Below, piece after piece: positions 22,665 to 34,323 of a DNA stretch of 64,000 nucleotides. This DNA is from Neopestalotiopsis rosae (Eukaryota > Ascomycota > Sordariomycetes > Amphisphaeriales > Sporocadaceae): positions 4,747,440 through 4,811,439 of the forward strand of contig JALGAS010000006.1 of assembly GCA_023078685.1 (NCBI GenBank). The letters are read 5' to 3'. The position numbers and the translations under genes were made by a program. Position 1 is the first letter of the stretch. Each line of letters begins with the position of its first letter. The notes beneath the pieces were generated by a model that searched no databases, had not been told where the DNA came from, and worked only from the letters and a program-made list of their open reading frames with translations.

Positions 22665-24592
22665 TTAAATAAGTGTACCCTTGTTTTGCTTCCTGTCAAC
22701 GTTATAGTTCTTCCAAATGGCAATTGCAGGGATTGCGAGAACAAGAACGCAGGTGGCGGAAATGGAGTTCATCTTTTGACTCTGGCCCCAAGCATAGTTG
22801 ATAGCGTCGCGAGTCTCAGACCCGACTGGATACGCAAGCTGAGTGAGGTAACCGCCGGCGTAAATATCGGTCCAGTTGGCCTGAGTTTCGGCGGGGAGGC
22901 GGCTGAGCAATGCTTGAGGAAACGTGTTTTGGTAGACAGCGGCAGTGACGGCAGAACCAATGGCGCCACCAAGACCCGAAGACAATCCCAAAATGGCCAG
23001 CATCATGGGCACACCATCGCGATCAGCGGCGGCCATGACAGCCATGTCCTCGCCAATGACCAAGGTACCACCAGCGACCGCAATAAGGATTTGACACATG
23101 ACAATGAAGCCAATATTGGCGTCCTCGCCACGGAAGCGAATCATGAGACCAGCACCCAGAAACATGAGCGGTAGGCCAAAGAACAAGCAAGCATATTTGA
23201 AGTGCTTGGTCCAACGGATGTAGAAACCAAAGACAACACCCCAGAAGCAGGATCCAATGTTGTAGATCTGCGTCATGTAGCCAGTGTCGGAGATGCTGAG
23301 GTCGTAGACAACCATGATGAAGTAGTAAAAGTATGTGTCCCAACTGTAGAAGCTGTAGTAGAGAATCGCAGACAGCGAGCAGGCGCCCAGGACCGTGCGC
23401 TTTTTGAACAGCTCCCACCGGATAAAGTGAGCCCTGGTGCCATGCTTTTCCCAAGCAGCAAAGACGAAGAAGAGACAGAAGCCAATGACGACCATGGTGA
23501 TAAAGGTTGCTGACTTGAACCCGGCACGTCCATTACTGGTCAAGCTAAAGGGCAGCAAGAACAAGATAAAGGCGGCCATGAGAAGGAATGCTCCGATGAT
23601 ATCAAACTCGTGGAAATAGTGCTGAATTGACTGCAAGGTAGTGCGGCCACTGGGCGTTCTCGTGAACAAGCCTTGCTTTGCAGCCTTGACTTGGAAAAAC
23701 TGGGCAAGTGAGTCTGGGATCAGATAATATGCGTAGTTGGGAGACGTACCTTAAATATGACAGCCAGGGGAGTGAAGACGAAGAACATGATGACAGCGAA
23801 AGAACCAATCGTGATCCTCCAGGTTGTCATGGTGAGGAAAGATTGGGCGGCGAGCGGTCCGGTAAATGCAGTGCAGATGAAAGGTGTGCTGACAAAGGCA
23901 AAGGCAAAAGCGCGATTCCGTAGTCCAGACGTATCAGCCACGAATACGTCCATAATAAAGTAGACGGCGTCATAGCCGATCCAGTACAAGACATAGCCAG
24001 CAGCGAAGCCATTCGCATCTTTGCAGGAAGCAATAACGATGATGCCAAGGAGGTAGACCGCCTCAAAAACCAGGAACCCCTCGGCACGACCCCACAAATT
24101 GAGCATCTTTGCAATTGGCAGCTTCAAGACGCTGCCGATAATGGCCGACAAGATGTAGGCAGTCGTGATTTCTGGGGCCGTGGAGAAGTCCGAGTACGCC
24201 AAATACATGACATTGCTCAGAATGGACTGCTGGAGAGCGAGCATAAAGAAACAGACCCAGATCCTAGAGAGAGTGTGAGCGATGAACTGGGCTGTGAGCT
24301 CTTCAACTACTCACCAACCATAGGTCGCCAATACGGCACGCCGCGACCACACCAGAGCTGCTGCTTCGGCTTTTCGCTGACCGATTTGCGCATCGGCCGT
24401 CACGGAATCAGGATGCTCATTGACTTCATGCTCATTTCTCTCTTCCAGACTAATGCTGTCCGAGTTGTCGTTGGACGCCGCGACATTGGAAGATCCCGTC
24501 TTTTCATCGGCCTCTGGCACTCGACTCGTCGCAATGTCGTGAGCGACGCGACCATCTTTGCGGCCTCGGATCATGTCTAGGACAGCAGGCAT
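22665..24592 (-). CDS. siderophore-iron transporter (SIT subfamily of MFS), three exons
   Basis: Exons 24315-24592, 23750-24263 and 22665-23699 (minus strand; GTGAGT...TCTAG and GTACGT...CCCAG) join to 608 residues. The first about 75 residues are hydrophilic cytosolic sequence; about 14 hydrophobic segments follow, as expected for the SIT/UMF family that imports ferri-siderophores with protons. Family-like blocks include [50 protein letters not shown] and the late amphipathic loop before the last helix. The frame stays open 15 codons upstream (to 24637), but the Met at 24592 begins a typical N-terminus. Perfect SreA-type ATCWGATAA motifs upstream and in intron 2 fit iron-repressed expression. 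Substrate siderophore unknown. Confidence 0.85.
23719..23727 (+). promoter_or_regulatory. SreA-type GATA site inside SIT intron 2
   Basis: ATCAGATAA matches the ATCWGATAA consensus and lies within the 50-nt second intron (23700-23749), so it is not constrained by coding. Confidence 0.4.
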
Positions 24593-24885
24593 CCTGAATA
24601 GTTTTAAATGGTTCCTGCACCAAAAAAAGGAAGACAATACATAACAATGCTACACGTCAGGTATTGACAGAGAACAAACAGTGACAACAAGGGACTGCGC
24701 CTGTAGTATTATATCTACACTTGGCGGCTGGGAATAATTCAGAGCACGGTGGTTCCCTCCAAGCGGAGTTGGCTGCTGCCGCTATTTCCCACGGATTCGG
24801 CGCTCTCCACTGATTAGATCCACCACATGGCGACGGGGTGCTAGGCCCACTTTACCACAACAAGGCAAGTGAGGGTGCCAAGAGG

Positions 24886-24894
24886 ATCTGATAA
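24886..24894 (+). promoter_or_regulatory. SreA-type GATA site 1 upstream of the SIT gene
   Basis: ATCTGATAA matches the ATCWGATAA consensus of the iron-sensing GATA repressor SreA exactly, about 295 bp upstream of the SIT start. Binding is inferred. Confidence 0.6.
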
Positions 24895-25380
24895 ATAAAT
24901 GGGCAGACCCTGCAGCCAGTTTCTGTGGCATTTGGTTGGTCACTTGTGCGAGGTCCCAAGACAAGACGGACCGTAAATCTCTGCCCACTACAAATGGCCT
25001 GATCAAGAGAAAAATTCTGTTTCGCCTCGAATTGGAAGTCTAGAGGTGCACCACGACGGCCCGGCGCGAATATACTGGCCACTAGAATTCACACTGCACA
25101 TCTATAGCTCGGCTGTCGGTAACGTTGCAAGCCTTGAAGCTGCCCTTGCCTGTCAGCACGTTACACAATAGCTTGTCCTCATGGCCCAGGACAATGGGAA
25201 TAAAGTTGCCACTCGCTTCTCGCACCAAGGCTGATCATTAGTGATCACCTTCACGTTGGCGTCAACACATGGCTTTGCGACAGCCCTACCATTTGCGCGT
25301 TCTCATGGTCCACCATGACCAAGTTCAATTCCAAAAGGATAGAGCACTTTGTTGACGGGAGTGGACAATTCCGGTGAAGC

Positions 25381-25389
25381 TTATCAGAT
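25381..25389 (-). promoter_or_regulatory. SreA-type GATA site 2 upstream of the SIT gene
   Basis: TTATCAGAT on the plus strand, i.e. ATCTGATAA on the transporter's coding strand, about 790 bp before its start codon. Confidence 0.5.
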
Positions 25390-26021
25390 CCGGCAGTGCC
25401 ACCGGGCTCTAGGCGCAGGTTGGCCGAGTCGCGAGCGCTGAATCCACTAAATCTTGCCCACCACGTACGCTGGGCTAAGAGCTCTGCTGCATGTAATAGT
25501 GTACCGAGGCACTGGTAAGCTTGCAACAAGGACCCTCTGGTGTTATTGCGCTTGTTATTCTTGGAACAATAAGATTTGGAGTACTTTCCTCCTAGGTTAC
25601 TGAAGTCGAAAATATCTGGGTGACTGGGTTCGTTGCCTCATGAACACGAGCCACTGCATATACCTCCAATGTACCCAAGGTCACTTTTCTGATCCTCTTT
25701 CAAGAGACTGCGACTGTCACCTCTGGGATGATTGCAACAGAAAAATATTCGTCTCTTGACTAGGTTGTTGACCAAACTAGCAACCGTAGGAACCCGACTG
25801 CCAGTAACCAGGCCAGGCTGGTCGGGCCCGAAAAGGGCAAGGAAACGTCAGCTACCAGGACAACCATGTCCATATGATCACGAAGGATTGACAATTCAAG
25901 ACTATTCATTAGCATTTCGCAGGGGTTTGACAGCGACGTCGGCCGTGGTTCGGAATCTGTCCAACCGGGTCAGGACCAGTGGGACGTTGAACGGGGTACC
26001 CGACATCCATGTCACGATCTA

Positions 26022-26030
26022 ATCTGATAA
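26022..26030 (+). promoter_or_regulatory. SreA-type GATA site 3, distal
   Basis: ATCTGATAA again, about 1.4 kb from the SIT start codon. Distance makes a role less certain. Confidence 0.35.
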
Positions 26031-27818
26031 GACTGCACGAAGATCTAATCTGACTATACAAGATGCATACTCTGACTGACAACGAGGAGAAAGATGAAGA
26101 TGAACTGTCTGCTGTCGACCTTGGATCCTCGAATCTGGCTGAGAAGCTGTTCCCTGTATGAATGAATAATCAGGACTGAATTCGTTGGAACAAACCGCCG
26201 CCAGCTTCCAGTGAACATTACCAGGCCCACCCCTCTTAAAAGCGAGGCCAACATGTGGGTGACACCTGCATGCCATGCACTTGAAGCATGAATTCTCGCG
26301 GCATCTTCCAGGAAGGGACCACGCAATTGATGCACCCATTTGATTCTGAACTACAACCAAGACTGCTCGTGCCAAGTACCGACACACCCAAATCTTTCAT
26401 GTCATGATCATCAGAACCATGACCCGAATACCCGAATCAAGCACTGAATCTCGAGCAAAGCCCCGCATGCTGGGAGCATGCGATGTTCTCACAGAAAACT
26501 ATTTGCCCTTTCCGCTCGGGCTGCTGAATTGCGTCGGAGCTCTTTGTTCGTCTGCCGTTCTCTTGGAGCACATAGAAACGATCACGAAGATCGATCAATT
26601 GGAAACTGCTCGGCCCTTTCGCATGGATATTGCAAATCATGTCCCCTAGTGCTGGCAGATCCAGACACTTTTACCTGGGTGCAGATAGCTCCTGCGTCCC
26701 TGCGGTCCGTGTTGCTTCGTCCATCGTACATTACAACCCAGAGATACTCGACAGATGCTTGGGACATGTTGCTGGACCCCGACACTGTACCTTGAAGATC
26801 TAAGTATAGACACAACCCTGAAAGATCCTTCCAATATACCACTGTTACTGTCTCGAAAGCCATTCGGACACAATGACGTCCAAACACTTTTAGGCACCAT
26901 CAACATCTATCACGCATATTTTGCTATAGAAGTGGACGGGCAGGCCTTTGGTTCAATTTTGTCTCGAGAAAGACTGTCCTCACGATCGTCGGGATGCTTA
27001 CCTCTGCCTCATAATTGTCGTTTCTAGATCAAGCGACCAACTCGCCTCAAAGACTGGGGCGAGCCATCAGAATTTGGGTTCAAATTACCAAGCTGATAGC
27101 GCCTAAATGGCCCCCGCAACCTTTGCCATCACAATTCTGGTGCATTGTAGCTGGCAACAAGTGACGGATTACTTCCACCGGGCATCCTCTCGTCACCCTT
27201 CTCTATTATCTTTTTGGAACACTTTCTTCTTCTGCACATTTACTTGCTGGTACCCTACTTTCCCGAGTTCAATCTCTATGGCTTGCAAATCGACTCTGGT
27301 CGACCAGACATTTACCCAGCCCTTCATTTTTCAACAACACAGGACAGCTCCAGGTGCAGGTCAAATCATACAACGGCGCATTGCTCATTTCATACGATCA
27401 CGTTGGATTAGGGAGAAATTTGTCAAGGTCTCGTACCATTTGCAACGGAATATCGCTCTGTAGGAAACAGTTTGAATCAAAGCTCAAATAGAGGTCTTCA
27501 TTACACATAAGCTCAACTATAAAGTGCCATGCATTGCAGTCCGGTATGTTTTCAGGCCGTCTCAAACGCAGATGCCCTGAACCCACTGTGATGTCTCATT
27601 GCAACACATTACTTGTGCTCATTTGCATGTCTTATTGCATCCATTGCTCATACCCATTGCCATGTATCAGTTCAATCCATTGCTCATGCCCATTGCAATT
27701 CAATGCATTCGATAAGCATCAATCTTTCGCTTCAATACCATCCAAGCCACCCTGCTTAGTATCTAGCTCGCATTCACTTGTTGGCTTTCAGCATCTCCTG
27801 CTGTGCTGTAGTTATCTT

Positions 27819-29031
27819 TTACAGTTCAGTGATTGTCTTCTGCAGTTCAGTGATTGTCTTCTGCAGTTCATTCTTCTTCTGCAGTTCAATGATTGTCTTC
27901 TGCAGTTCATTCTGCTTCTGCTGATGTTCTTTCTGAATCCGCTGATGTTCTTTCTGAATTTGCTGCAGTTTGTTAAGCTGTCGTATTTTCTGTAAGCAAG
28001 TGACTGCATGAGGAAGAATCAGACGAACATACAATGATATCGAACTGGTGCTCGGCATTGTCCTTGCCCAAGGTAGCAGAGACTTCTATCTTGCTTATAG
28101 CAGACCGCTGGTTGCCAAAGGAAGTGGCAGTAGATGCGGTAGCAGTCTGCTCTTCAACAGCAACAGGTGCCTGGGCTTTGGCTGCGGCGGGGGCATTGCT
28201 TGTTGCGCTCTGGTCGATCATGGTGCTAGCCGAGGATGACTTGGTATCCTTGACCTTGGACGCCTCCTTGGCCTTCTTCTTCTTTTCCTTGAGCTCCTTG
28301 ACATAGTCCCATGCCTTATCGTACGCAGCATGGCATCTTTCGAGCCAAATTGCGACAAACTAGTCTCAACATTAGAAATCAATTTCAATTTGCTATGGAT
28401 GACATACCGTATTGCCAGGGTCATATACCCAGAACTCCTTGCCGTCTTGTGTGACGCTGCGAACGCAGTTCTCTGCGATCATTTCCACTCTGGCTTCGTC
28501 CATGGCCTTCTTAAGGGCGTCAAGCTCGTCGTCATTTGGGACTGGGACATATTTAAGTCCGTCTACATTGCATAGTCTGCAAAGATTTCCTGTCACTGTT
28601 AACCTTCGCAAGGCCCTTGCTCGTAACGACTTGTACTTACTGGTACTGCATTCGCACAAGTTATACGGATGAAACTGCTCTGAGCCAGCTGCAAACGATC
28701 CCCTTCTCTGAGCAACCTTTAGTCGAATCCAGCAGTATGAACAGCGGCGATCATTCTTTCTCTTGCTCCCCTCAGTCTCCGCCAGCTTGTTCTTCTTTTT
28801 GACGGATGGCTTCTCGATCCAGATCATGACTGATTTATTCTGGTCAAAGTCCGGGACTCCGGCGGGGACTCCCTTTTGTGGAGTGAGTCTAGACTTCCAT
28901 TCTGTCTTCCGAGCCCGTTTAGGCGAGTTATTGCGCTCAGCGTCTTCTAAATAGTGCTTGGATAGTGCATTGGTCTCGTCCTCGCTCTGCTGGTTTCTTT
29001 CGTGCCAATTGGCACGTTTGCCGTCGGCCAT
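27819..29031 (-). CDS. unrecognised nuclear-looking protein with Cys pairs and C-terminal coiled coil, three exons
   Basis: Exons 28408-29031, 28033-28359 and 27819-27989 (minus strand; GTATGT...ACTAG and GTATGT...TACAG, both phase 0) join to 373 residues. I do not recognise the family. The N-terminal third is basic and Lys/Arg-rich (NSPKRARKTEWKSR), resembling a nuclear localisation signal. A middle region has Cys pairs CSYC, CEC and CRLC that could bind zinc. A Lys/Glu helix (KELKEKKKKAKEASK) and an Ala/Thr-rich linker follow. The last exon is a pure Gln/Glu/Lys coiled coil with a repeated heptad ELQKTIT. Consistent splice sites and an open frame across all three exons support a real gene. 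A GGACTGGTGA minisatellite starts 55 bp upstream of the start codon. The gene stands alone in gene-poor sequence. Confidence 0.6.
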
Positions 29032-29085
29032 TAGGTCGCTCGCCGTTCCTTTCCAATTTGTACGAAGGCCGTGATTAAGCTAGCA

Positions 29086-29165
29086 GGACTGGTGAGGACT
29101 GGTGAGGACTGGTGAGGACTGGTGAGGACTGGCGGGACTGGTGAGGACTGGTGAGGACTGGTGGG
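29086..29165 (-). repeat. 10-bp minisatellite (GGACTGGTGA on plus strand), about 8 copies
   Basis: Near-perfect tandem copies of GGACTGGTGA, with one GGACTGGCG variant, just upstream of the gene at 27819-29031. Read in that gene's direction the unit is TCACCAGTCC. The same unit family precedes the unrelated reading frame at 48268. Confidence 0.9.
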
Positions 29166-29899
29166 TTGGTGGAAACGGTGGAATGGGACTGGTGAGGGAA
29201 GCTGTTTGAGAAAAGTGGTGAAAATCGTTCCTCGACTGAAGGTGTAAAGTTTTGATTCGAAGGGGTTGATAAAGAATGAATAGTCTGCAGATAGTGGGAA
29301 TTTCTTGGTCACGGATCAGCCAATTGAATAATTATTCCAAACGGCGCAAAGAGAATGGGCGGTCAAATCAGAGTTGATACATATTTGATCATTCAATTGG
29401 CATAATAACCAGATAAAGATCTTTTCCATCGTTGTGCGCCCAAAATTTGATATGCTACCACATTACCGGCCCAGGACGTCGCCGTATTGAGGTAAAGAAA
29501 GTACGAGTCGCGAGATGGTAGAGTGCTTTGGGCTGATCGCTGTCGCATTTTGGGACCGGAAGATCGTGCCAGTCCTTCGCCCGGGTGCAGATAGCTCCCT
29601 TGTCTTCTGGCCCTTTGACGCTTTAGCACTTCATTATTCAGAAACCTTGTACGGACCGTGGGACATGATCCCCAATTCTCCAGGGCCCTCAAATTCTACA
29701 ACACAATGATCATGGCACGTTACCGATAGATGCCGAGGCGCAACTTGGTTCTCAGCCATTCCTTGCCCAGCGTTCTGGAGGTTCTCAAGTGACCTTCAAA
29801 GTCTCTTGACCCCTCAGAGATATGCTTCCTGTGAGCTGTCCATCTGCGACGAGGAACCGCATCACCACCTCATCATAAAAAGGATTGACCGAGACGCAA

Positions 29900-30265
29900 A
29901 TGGTACGGCGCAAGAGCTTCCTACATGGCCTGAGAGAGTTGAGCACCCCACCCGATCGGCTGGTACAGGAGACGGCAAGACGAGGCTTCATCAAGCTCGC
30001 TGGGACTCCGGATAGGACTGACGTGGTGAAACACAAATCAACACCACTTACAGCATTGGAGGAGGGACTTGCAAGTATCGGAAGAAAGTGGCGACGAGAA
30101 GCAGGGAACACACTTCACAGAGCACCGAGTCTGCTCTCGGGAAGATTCGCCAACCATCTTCATGAGATTCATGTCACAGCTGATCAGCTGGAGGAGAGGG
30201 TACGTGCTGTGAGTCATTCAAACAAGCTGGACGCCAGGACGGGCCTCCAGAAGAAGGGCTACTAG
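29900..30265 (+). CDS. possible small hypothetical protein
   Basis: 121 codons from an ATG at 29900. The product is basic, with a helical Glu/Arg-rich C-terminal half (VTADQLEERVRAVSHSNKLD) and no known motif. It may be the last exon of a longer gene or chance. Support is only the uninterrupted frame and plausible composition. Confidence 0.25.
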   Translation: MVRRKSFLHGLRELSTPPDRLVQETARRGFIKLAGTPDRTDVVKHKSTPLTALEEGLASIGRKWRREAGNTLHRAPSLLSGRFANHLHEIHVTADQLEERVRAVSHSNKLDARTGLQKKGY

Positions 30266-32828
30266 GTTTGCTAACAGCACCCTCCAACAGCTCCCATCAG
30301 TCATGCATTGCGCCACGACTAGACACGGGCTCATACGAGCTGGATCGCAGGACAGACCTAAGAATTGTGCAGTCACCAGTGGCCACCATGAATGACAACA
30401 AACCAAAATTGTGCGGTCATCTCGTGAGTGCTGTCATTGCACAGAGGGCTCGTCACATCTATCAATATTCCGGCCATCGATTCAATCAAACCCGCAACGG
30501 GCTCGTTATAGACATTGTCTTGCGTCTTTTACTTCCTCAACCCACACCTCGCGCATTGATTGCGCAATACTCTACTTAACGTGGCGCTGAGAAAGTATTT
30601 GACGCTCCTCTGGTTGATCTGCATATGCATCTATGAGCTGGACTCGTCCCGCGGCGGCTCTTGGGCTGTAGCAGAACGAGTTCCAGATGGCAGCTCTTCA
30701 ACGCTGCCCGATCCTCGGCAACGCCATCGCAATTGCTCAGCGTTGTACAGGATCAAATGGCGGCCTCAATCACAGTGCAGTCCAGCCGCGAGCGTTTCCG
30801 CAGAGCTCCCTGCGCGCAACAAAGGCTCCAGTAGCTGCCAATCTATCAACGAAAACACCCTGAATGCTTGGCTCTGTCCTCGACAGCCCTGACGACCATA
30901 TCAGCGCCTGGTCACAGTCATGCTTGTGAGCTGGCTATGATCTTGTATCTTGGGCAGCTAGTCATTTCCTGTCCTCTCCAACCAATGCACAGTTGCCGCG
31001 ACTGTCGCAATTTATTCTGCGACAGGTCGACTGACTGATGTTGTGATCGAAGCTGCGCACTCTGTCTCGTCGGACATTGCGACCTTGCAACGGCGCTCCT
31101 CTACTAGCCAAGGAATTCATGCGCGAAATGTGACTTGGAGGTTGGGCTCTTGCAACAAGCCACATCAGTCCTCCCACAATTTGCTTTCTCGTGGTCTCGA
31201 TTTGGATTGCAGGCTGCTGGCATTGTCCGAGTTCTTCTGGTCCAGCACATTCCTTGCGACTCTAGCAAGCCAGCCAGTCACATGTTATTAGCCTGGTCTT
31301 GAGCTTCATCTAGCTCTGTACTCAGACTTTGACTCGTCCCAGTACAATCCCACTGGATTGCCATGGTTCCGCTCCTGGTGGTGCTTGAACAGACCGCGGA
31401 ATGTGACTTGGTGGCTTGGCTATTGTGCAAATCACAACGACGCGCTGCAGTGTTCTCGCGGCCCCTCCCCTGCTTCAATGATCTCCCTTCTTGGCCGAGC
31501 CTCGGGAGTCTCGCCGTCCTGGCCCAGCATTTTGGAGTGGCTCGCCCTTGATCGCAGTGATCCTGCCACTTCTCTGGAACCTTGTTCTACACAATACGCC
31601 TGGCTTCCTTTCCTCGCGCTAATTATACTCTGCATCGCTTTTGTCACGATGGTCGCAAGCCCGATATCGTGGCTTCATTGTTCTCAGTTCTTGCGGGCGC
31701 CACATCGTTCTTATTCTTCCTACAAATTCCGTCGGCTCCTCCCATGTTTGGAGTGATGGGCTATCTAGCTTTAGGAATCAAGCCACGACAGCAATTCCAT
31801 TTGAGTTTGTCGCGCGGAACCAGCAGCCTGTTCAATCACTTTGAAGCATCATACCAGTTTCAGCTCAGTCTCTTGTGTTGCAATCGCCGGCGCAATATGA
31901 TGGCTCCTCCCAGATACGACGTCTCCTTTACCTGGCTCAAGTGCCATATTGAGTGCAGTTAGGAGGTTTCGCAAAAAGTAACATGAGATATTGTCGATGC
32001 GGTAGTCTGGTCAAGCTTTGCCTAACGTTAATTAATCTCTATCCGTAATTAATCGAACTGTGCTGGACATTGATTGAAATGCATCACGCGTTGATCTTGC
32101 TCTGCCTGATCTTTATTCAGCTTTTCCTGACCTTTCTGAAATTTCCACTTCTAGCATTAATTATCAGTGCATAGTAGTTGTGGTCTTTGGGCTGGCGCAT
32201 GTCTTGTGCCCAGCCAACTGTTGGTCAAGTTCACATGGTGGAAGCTGGATCAAAAGGTAAATCCTTCAAGAACCATGGGATATTGAGACGTAACAATTGA
32301 TCTATCAAATCCGATACGAGACTAAGGAGAGTCTCAAGGAGCAGTTGACCAACATAGCTCGCATTCTCTGAATGCGAGGCCAGGAAGAACCCAGATCTCT
32401 CCTTCGCCTTATGACACTTGCATATTCTACACATCTTCGGACCTGTCAAGATAATACTTGCCAGTATATGGCCTGGGAAGGAGACTTTCACACAGCTATT
32501 GATATTGCGCCATGAGAAACAATCCCAGAGCAGCATTTCAGACACTGTCACGCTGTCAATCTCAGGGCACTATGCAGTCCTATAGCAGTGCTTGGCAGAG
32601 TATTCGATAGCGCAATTGATCACTTTTGCATTCTGCACTTGGCCAAATGCAAAGTGTTGAGGTGCACACAGATTGAGTATGTTTTATCGTGGAATTTGCA
32701 ATACAATGCGGATCAAATGTGGATTCTACAATTATACTGGTTGCACATGGTTGCATTTCCAGTTAATCTGGTTCTATGTCGTATAGACACTTATTAACAC
32801 CTTTTAGCTAGGAACAGAATGCGAAAGC

Positions 32829-32969
32829 ATGAATCAGCCTTTTTTCCAGAACATGAAAGAGGAGGTGGGGAAAGAGGTGAAGATAGCCCAGCAGAAGGTC
32901 ATGGCAAGCCTCAAGAAGATTCTGGAGGAGATTCAAGGTATCGAAGAGACCATTAATACTCTTGAGTGA
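32829..32969 (+). CDS. possible 46-residue amphipathic helix peptide or terminal exon
   Basis: ATG 32829 to TGA 32967-32969. The residues are strongly helix-like and charged (FFQNMKEEVGKEVKIAQQKV, then ILEEIQGIEETINTLE) with heptad spacing of hydrophobics. Too short to rule out chance. It may be the last exon of a gene whose upstream exons I could not find. Confidence 0.2.
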   Translation: MNQPFFQNMKEEVGKEVKIAQQKVMASLKKILEEIQGIEETINTLE

Positions 32970-33978
32970 CACATCTGTCGGTCTGATGCCAATCTTGTGC
33001 TGGCCATTATGCGCATTCCGGGAGCAGAGCTGCGGATGGATTCTGCGAACCATCAAATCATGGTAAATCTTTATATCGCAGTTTGCTTGCCTGGAAAAAC
33101 CAATCGCAAGAGCAGAGTTACTAGAAAGAAATTTGCAATAAGCTATAAGATTCGTCGTGGTAGAGAGAGTTTCCAGCAGCTGTGTGAATTGCCACTGCGC
33201 TGACCACACAGGGACACAACCTCGACAGCCGCACACGTATATGTTGGAGAGCTTGGCGTCCTTGGCCGCTGTGCGCTGGAGCATTGCAGCGGCCAAGCTC
33301 CAGGACTCGGCGTACTATGAAATGCATTGCGCGGATTACCATCGTGCGCGATTACAATAATTATATTTTCAAAAAGGTATGAAAGAAATTCCTGCGCCCA
33401 AATTAATAAGTGTTACCATTGTTGCAAGTTTTTTCTCGTGCAAATGCGAATGCATCAAATTGCTCCAAGTGTACTGCCGCGGCGGTGTAGTCAGTGTAAT
33501 TAGTATAGATAGCGCAACTAGTGCAGCGCGGCCGGAATCAAAGGTCTTGGAATATTGATAGTATAAGGGTACTATAATCCGGCCATTGCCATCCATATTT
33601 GCAAGTGGTAGATACAAACACTAAATATATGAATTTGGGATAAGAATTGGCAAGTCACAGCTCCATGTATTGGCATATACATGATCACCTCTTGGGTGAT
33701 TGTTCTCCATGATGCGTTTTCAAATTTTGGTGTTTTGCTAGTAGGGGCATGACGTTTGACAAATTGACACACTCATGTTCACACTGGGAACAGGAAGCTT
33801 TGCAGATAGTCCCTATAATACCCGATAATGCGTTGCCGCGAAGCGCTAGCGACCATGAGCCATTTTCCGCGGCTTCTAATCCGAACAAGAGACTGAATGA
33901 GACAACACAGTTCATCACACGCGTTCAACATACATATTGCAAGTACAAAGAAGCGGTCGCAACTCAAGCGCCGGAATT

Positions 33979-34323
33979 ATGGCTGGAAACAGTACTGCTG
34001 CAGAGGCCGCGCAGCATTCTCCAACTTTGGCCCGGCTATTGAAATCGCGACTTGCCCCAATCCGCGAAAAAGCACTGTTCAAGGCGGCCCTGGACGATGA
34101 AAAGCCCACAAAACCGCCAGCCGGTGAATGTTGCGGGAGCAGTTGCAACCCATGCATTATGGATTTGTATCGCGAGGAATTGAAGGTCTGGAAGGAATGT
34201 GCCGAATACCGGGCATGTCTTGGCTACGCAGAGACTGCCGCAACTTCAGAGTCCTCCTCAGCCACAACGACACCAGGAGATGGGAAACATGCCAATAGAA
34301 TGCCAGGATCTTTCGACTGGTGA
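33979..34323 (+). CDS. Oxidored-like domain protein (OXLD1-type)
   Basis: 114 residues from the ATG at 33979. The core KPPAGECCGSSCNPCIMDLY (residues about 46-65) followed by REELKVWKE matches the oxidoreductase-like N-terminal domain (Pfam Oxidored-like): proline-rich lead, CCGSxCxxC cluster, then D-x-Y-x-x-E-L. In other eukaryotes such small proteins are mitochondrial and of unclear biochemical role. The N-terminus here (Ala/Ser/Arg, TLARLLKSRLAPIREKALFK) could be a mitochondrial presequence. Single exon; upstream exons are possible. It is the only clearly conserved gene between 29 and 48 kb, surrounded by non-coding sequence. Confidence 0.7.
   Translation: MAGNSTAAEAAQHSPTLARLLKSRLAPIREKALFKAALDDEKPTKPPAGECCGSSCNPCIMDLYREELKVWKECAEYRACLGYAETAATSESSSATTTPGDGKHANRMPGSFDW

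Larger units (their letters stand above)
24593..27818. other. 3.2 kb intergenic region
   Basis: Holds the transporter promoter with three GATA sites (24.9-26.0 kb). From about 26.1 kb on the sequence is unremarkable, with only short random-looking frames. I see no complete gene, tRNA or transposon. Confidence 0.45.
29166..33978. other. gene-poor accessory region
   Basis: About 4.8 kb with only two weak coding candidates (29900-30265, 32829-32969), listed separately. Short diverged duplications are visible: a block around GAATGTGACTTGG near 31,127 recurs near 31,399. Base composition is near 50% GC, so this is not RIP-decayed DNA. No transposon domain seen. Confidence 0.4.

Noticed and set aside
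27070..27090. GGGTTCAAATTACC resembling a tRNA B-box
   Set aside because: No matching A-box, acceptor stem or anticodon arm can be placed around it.
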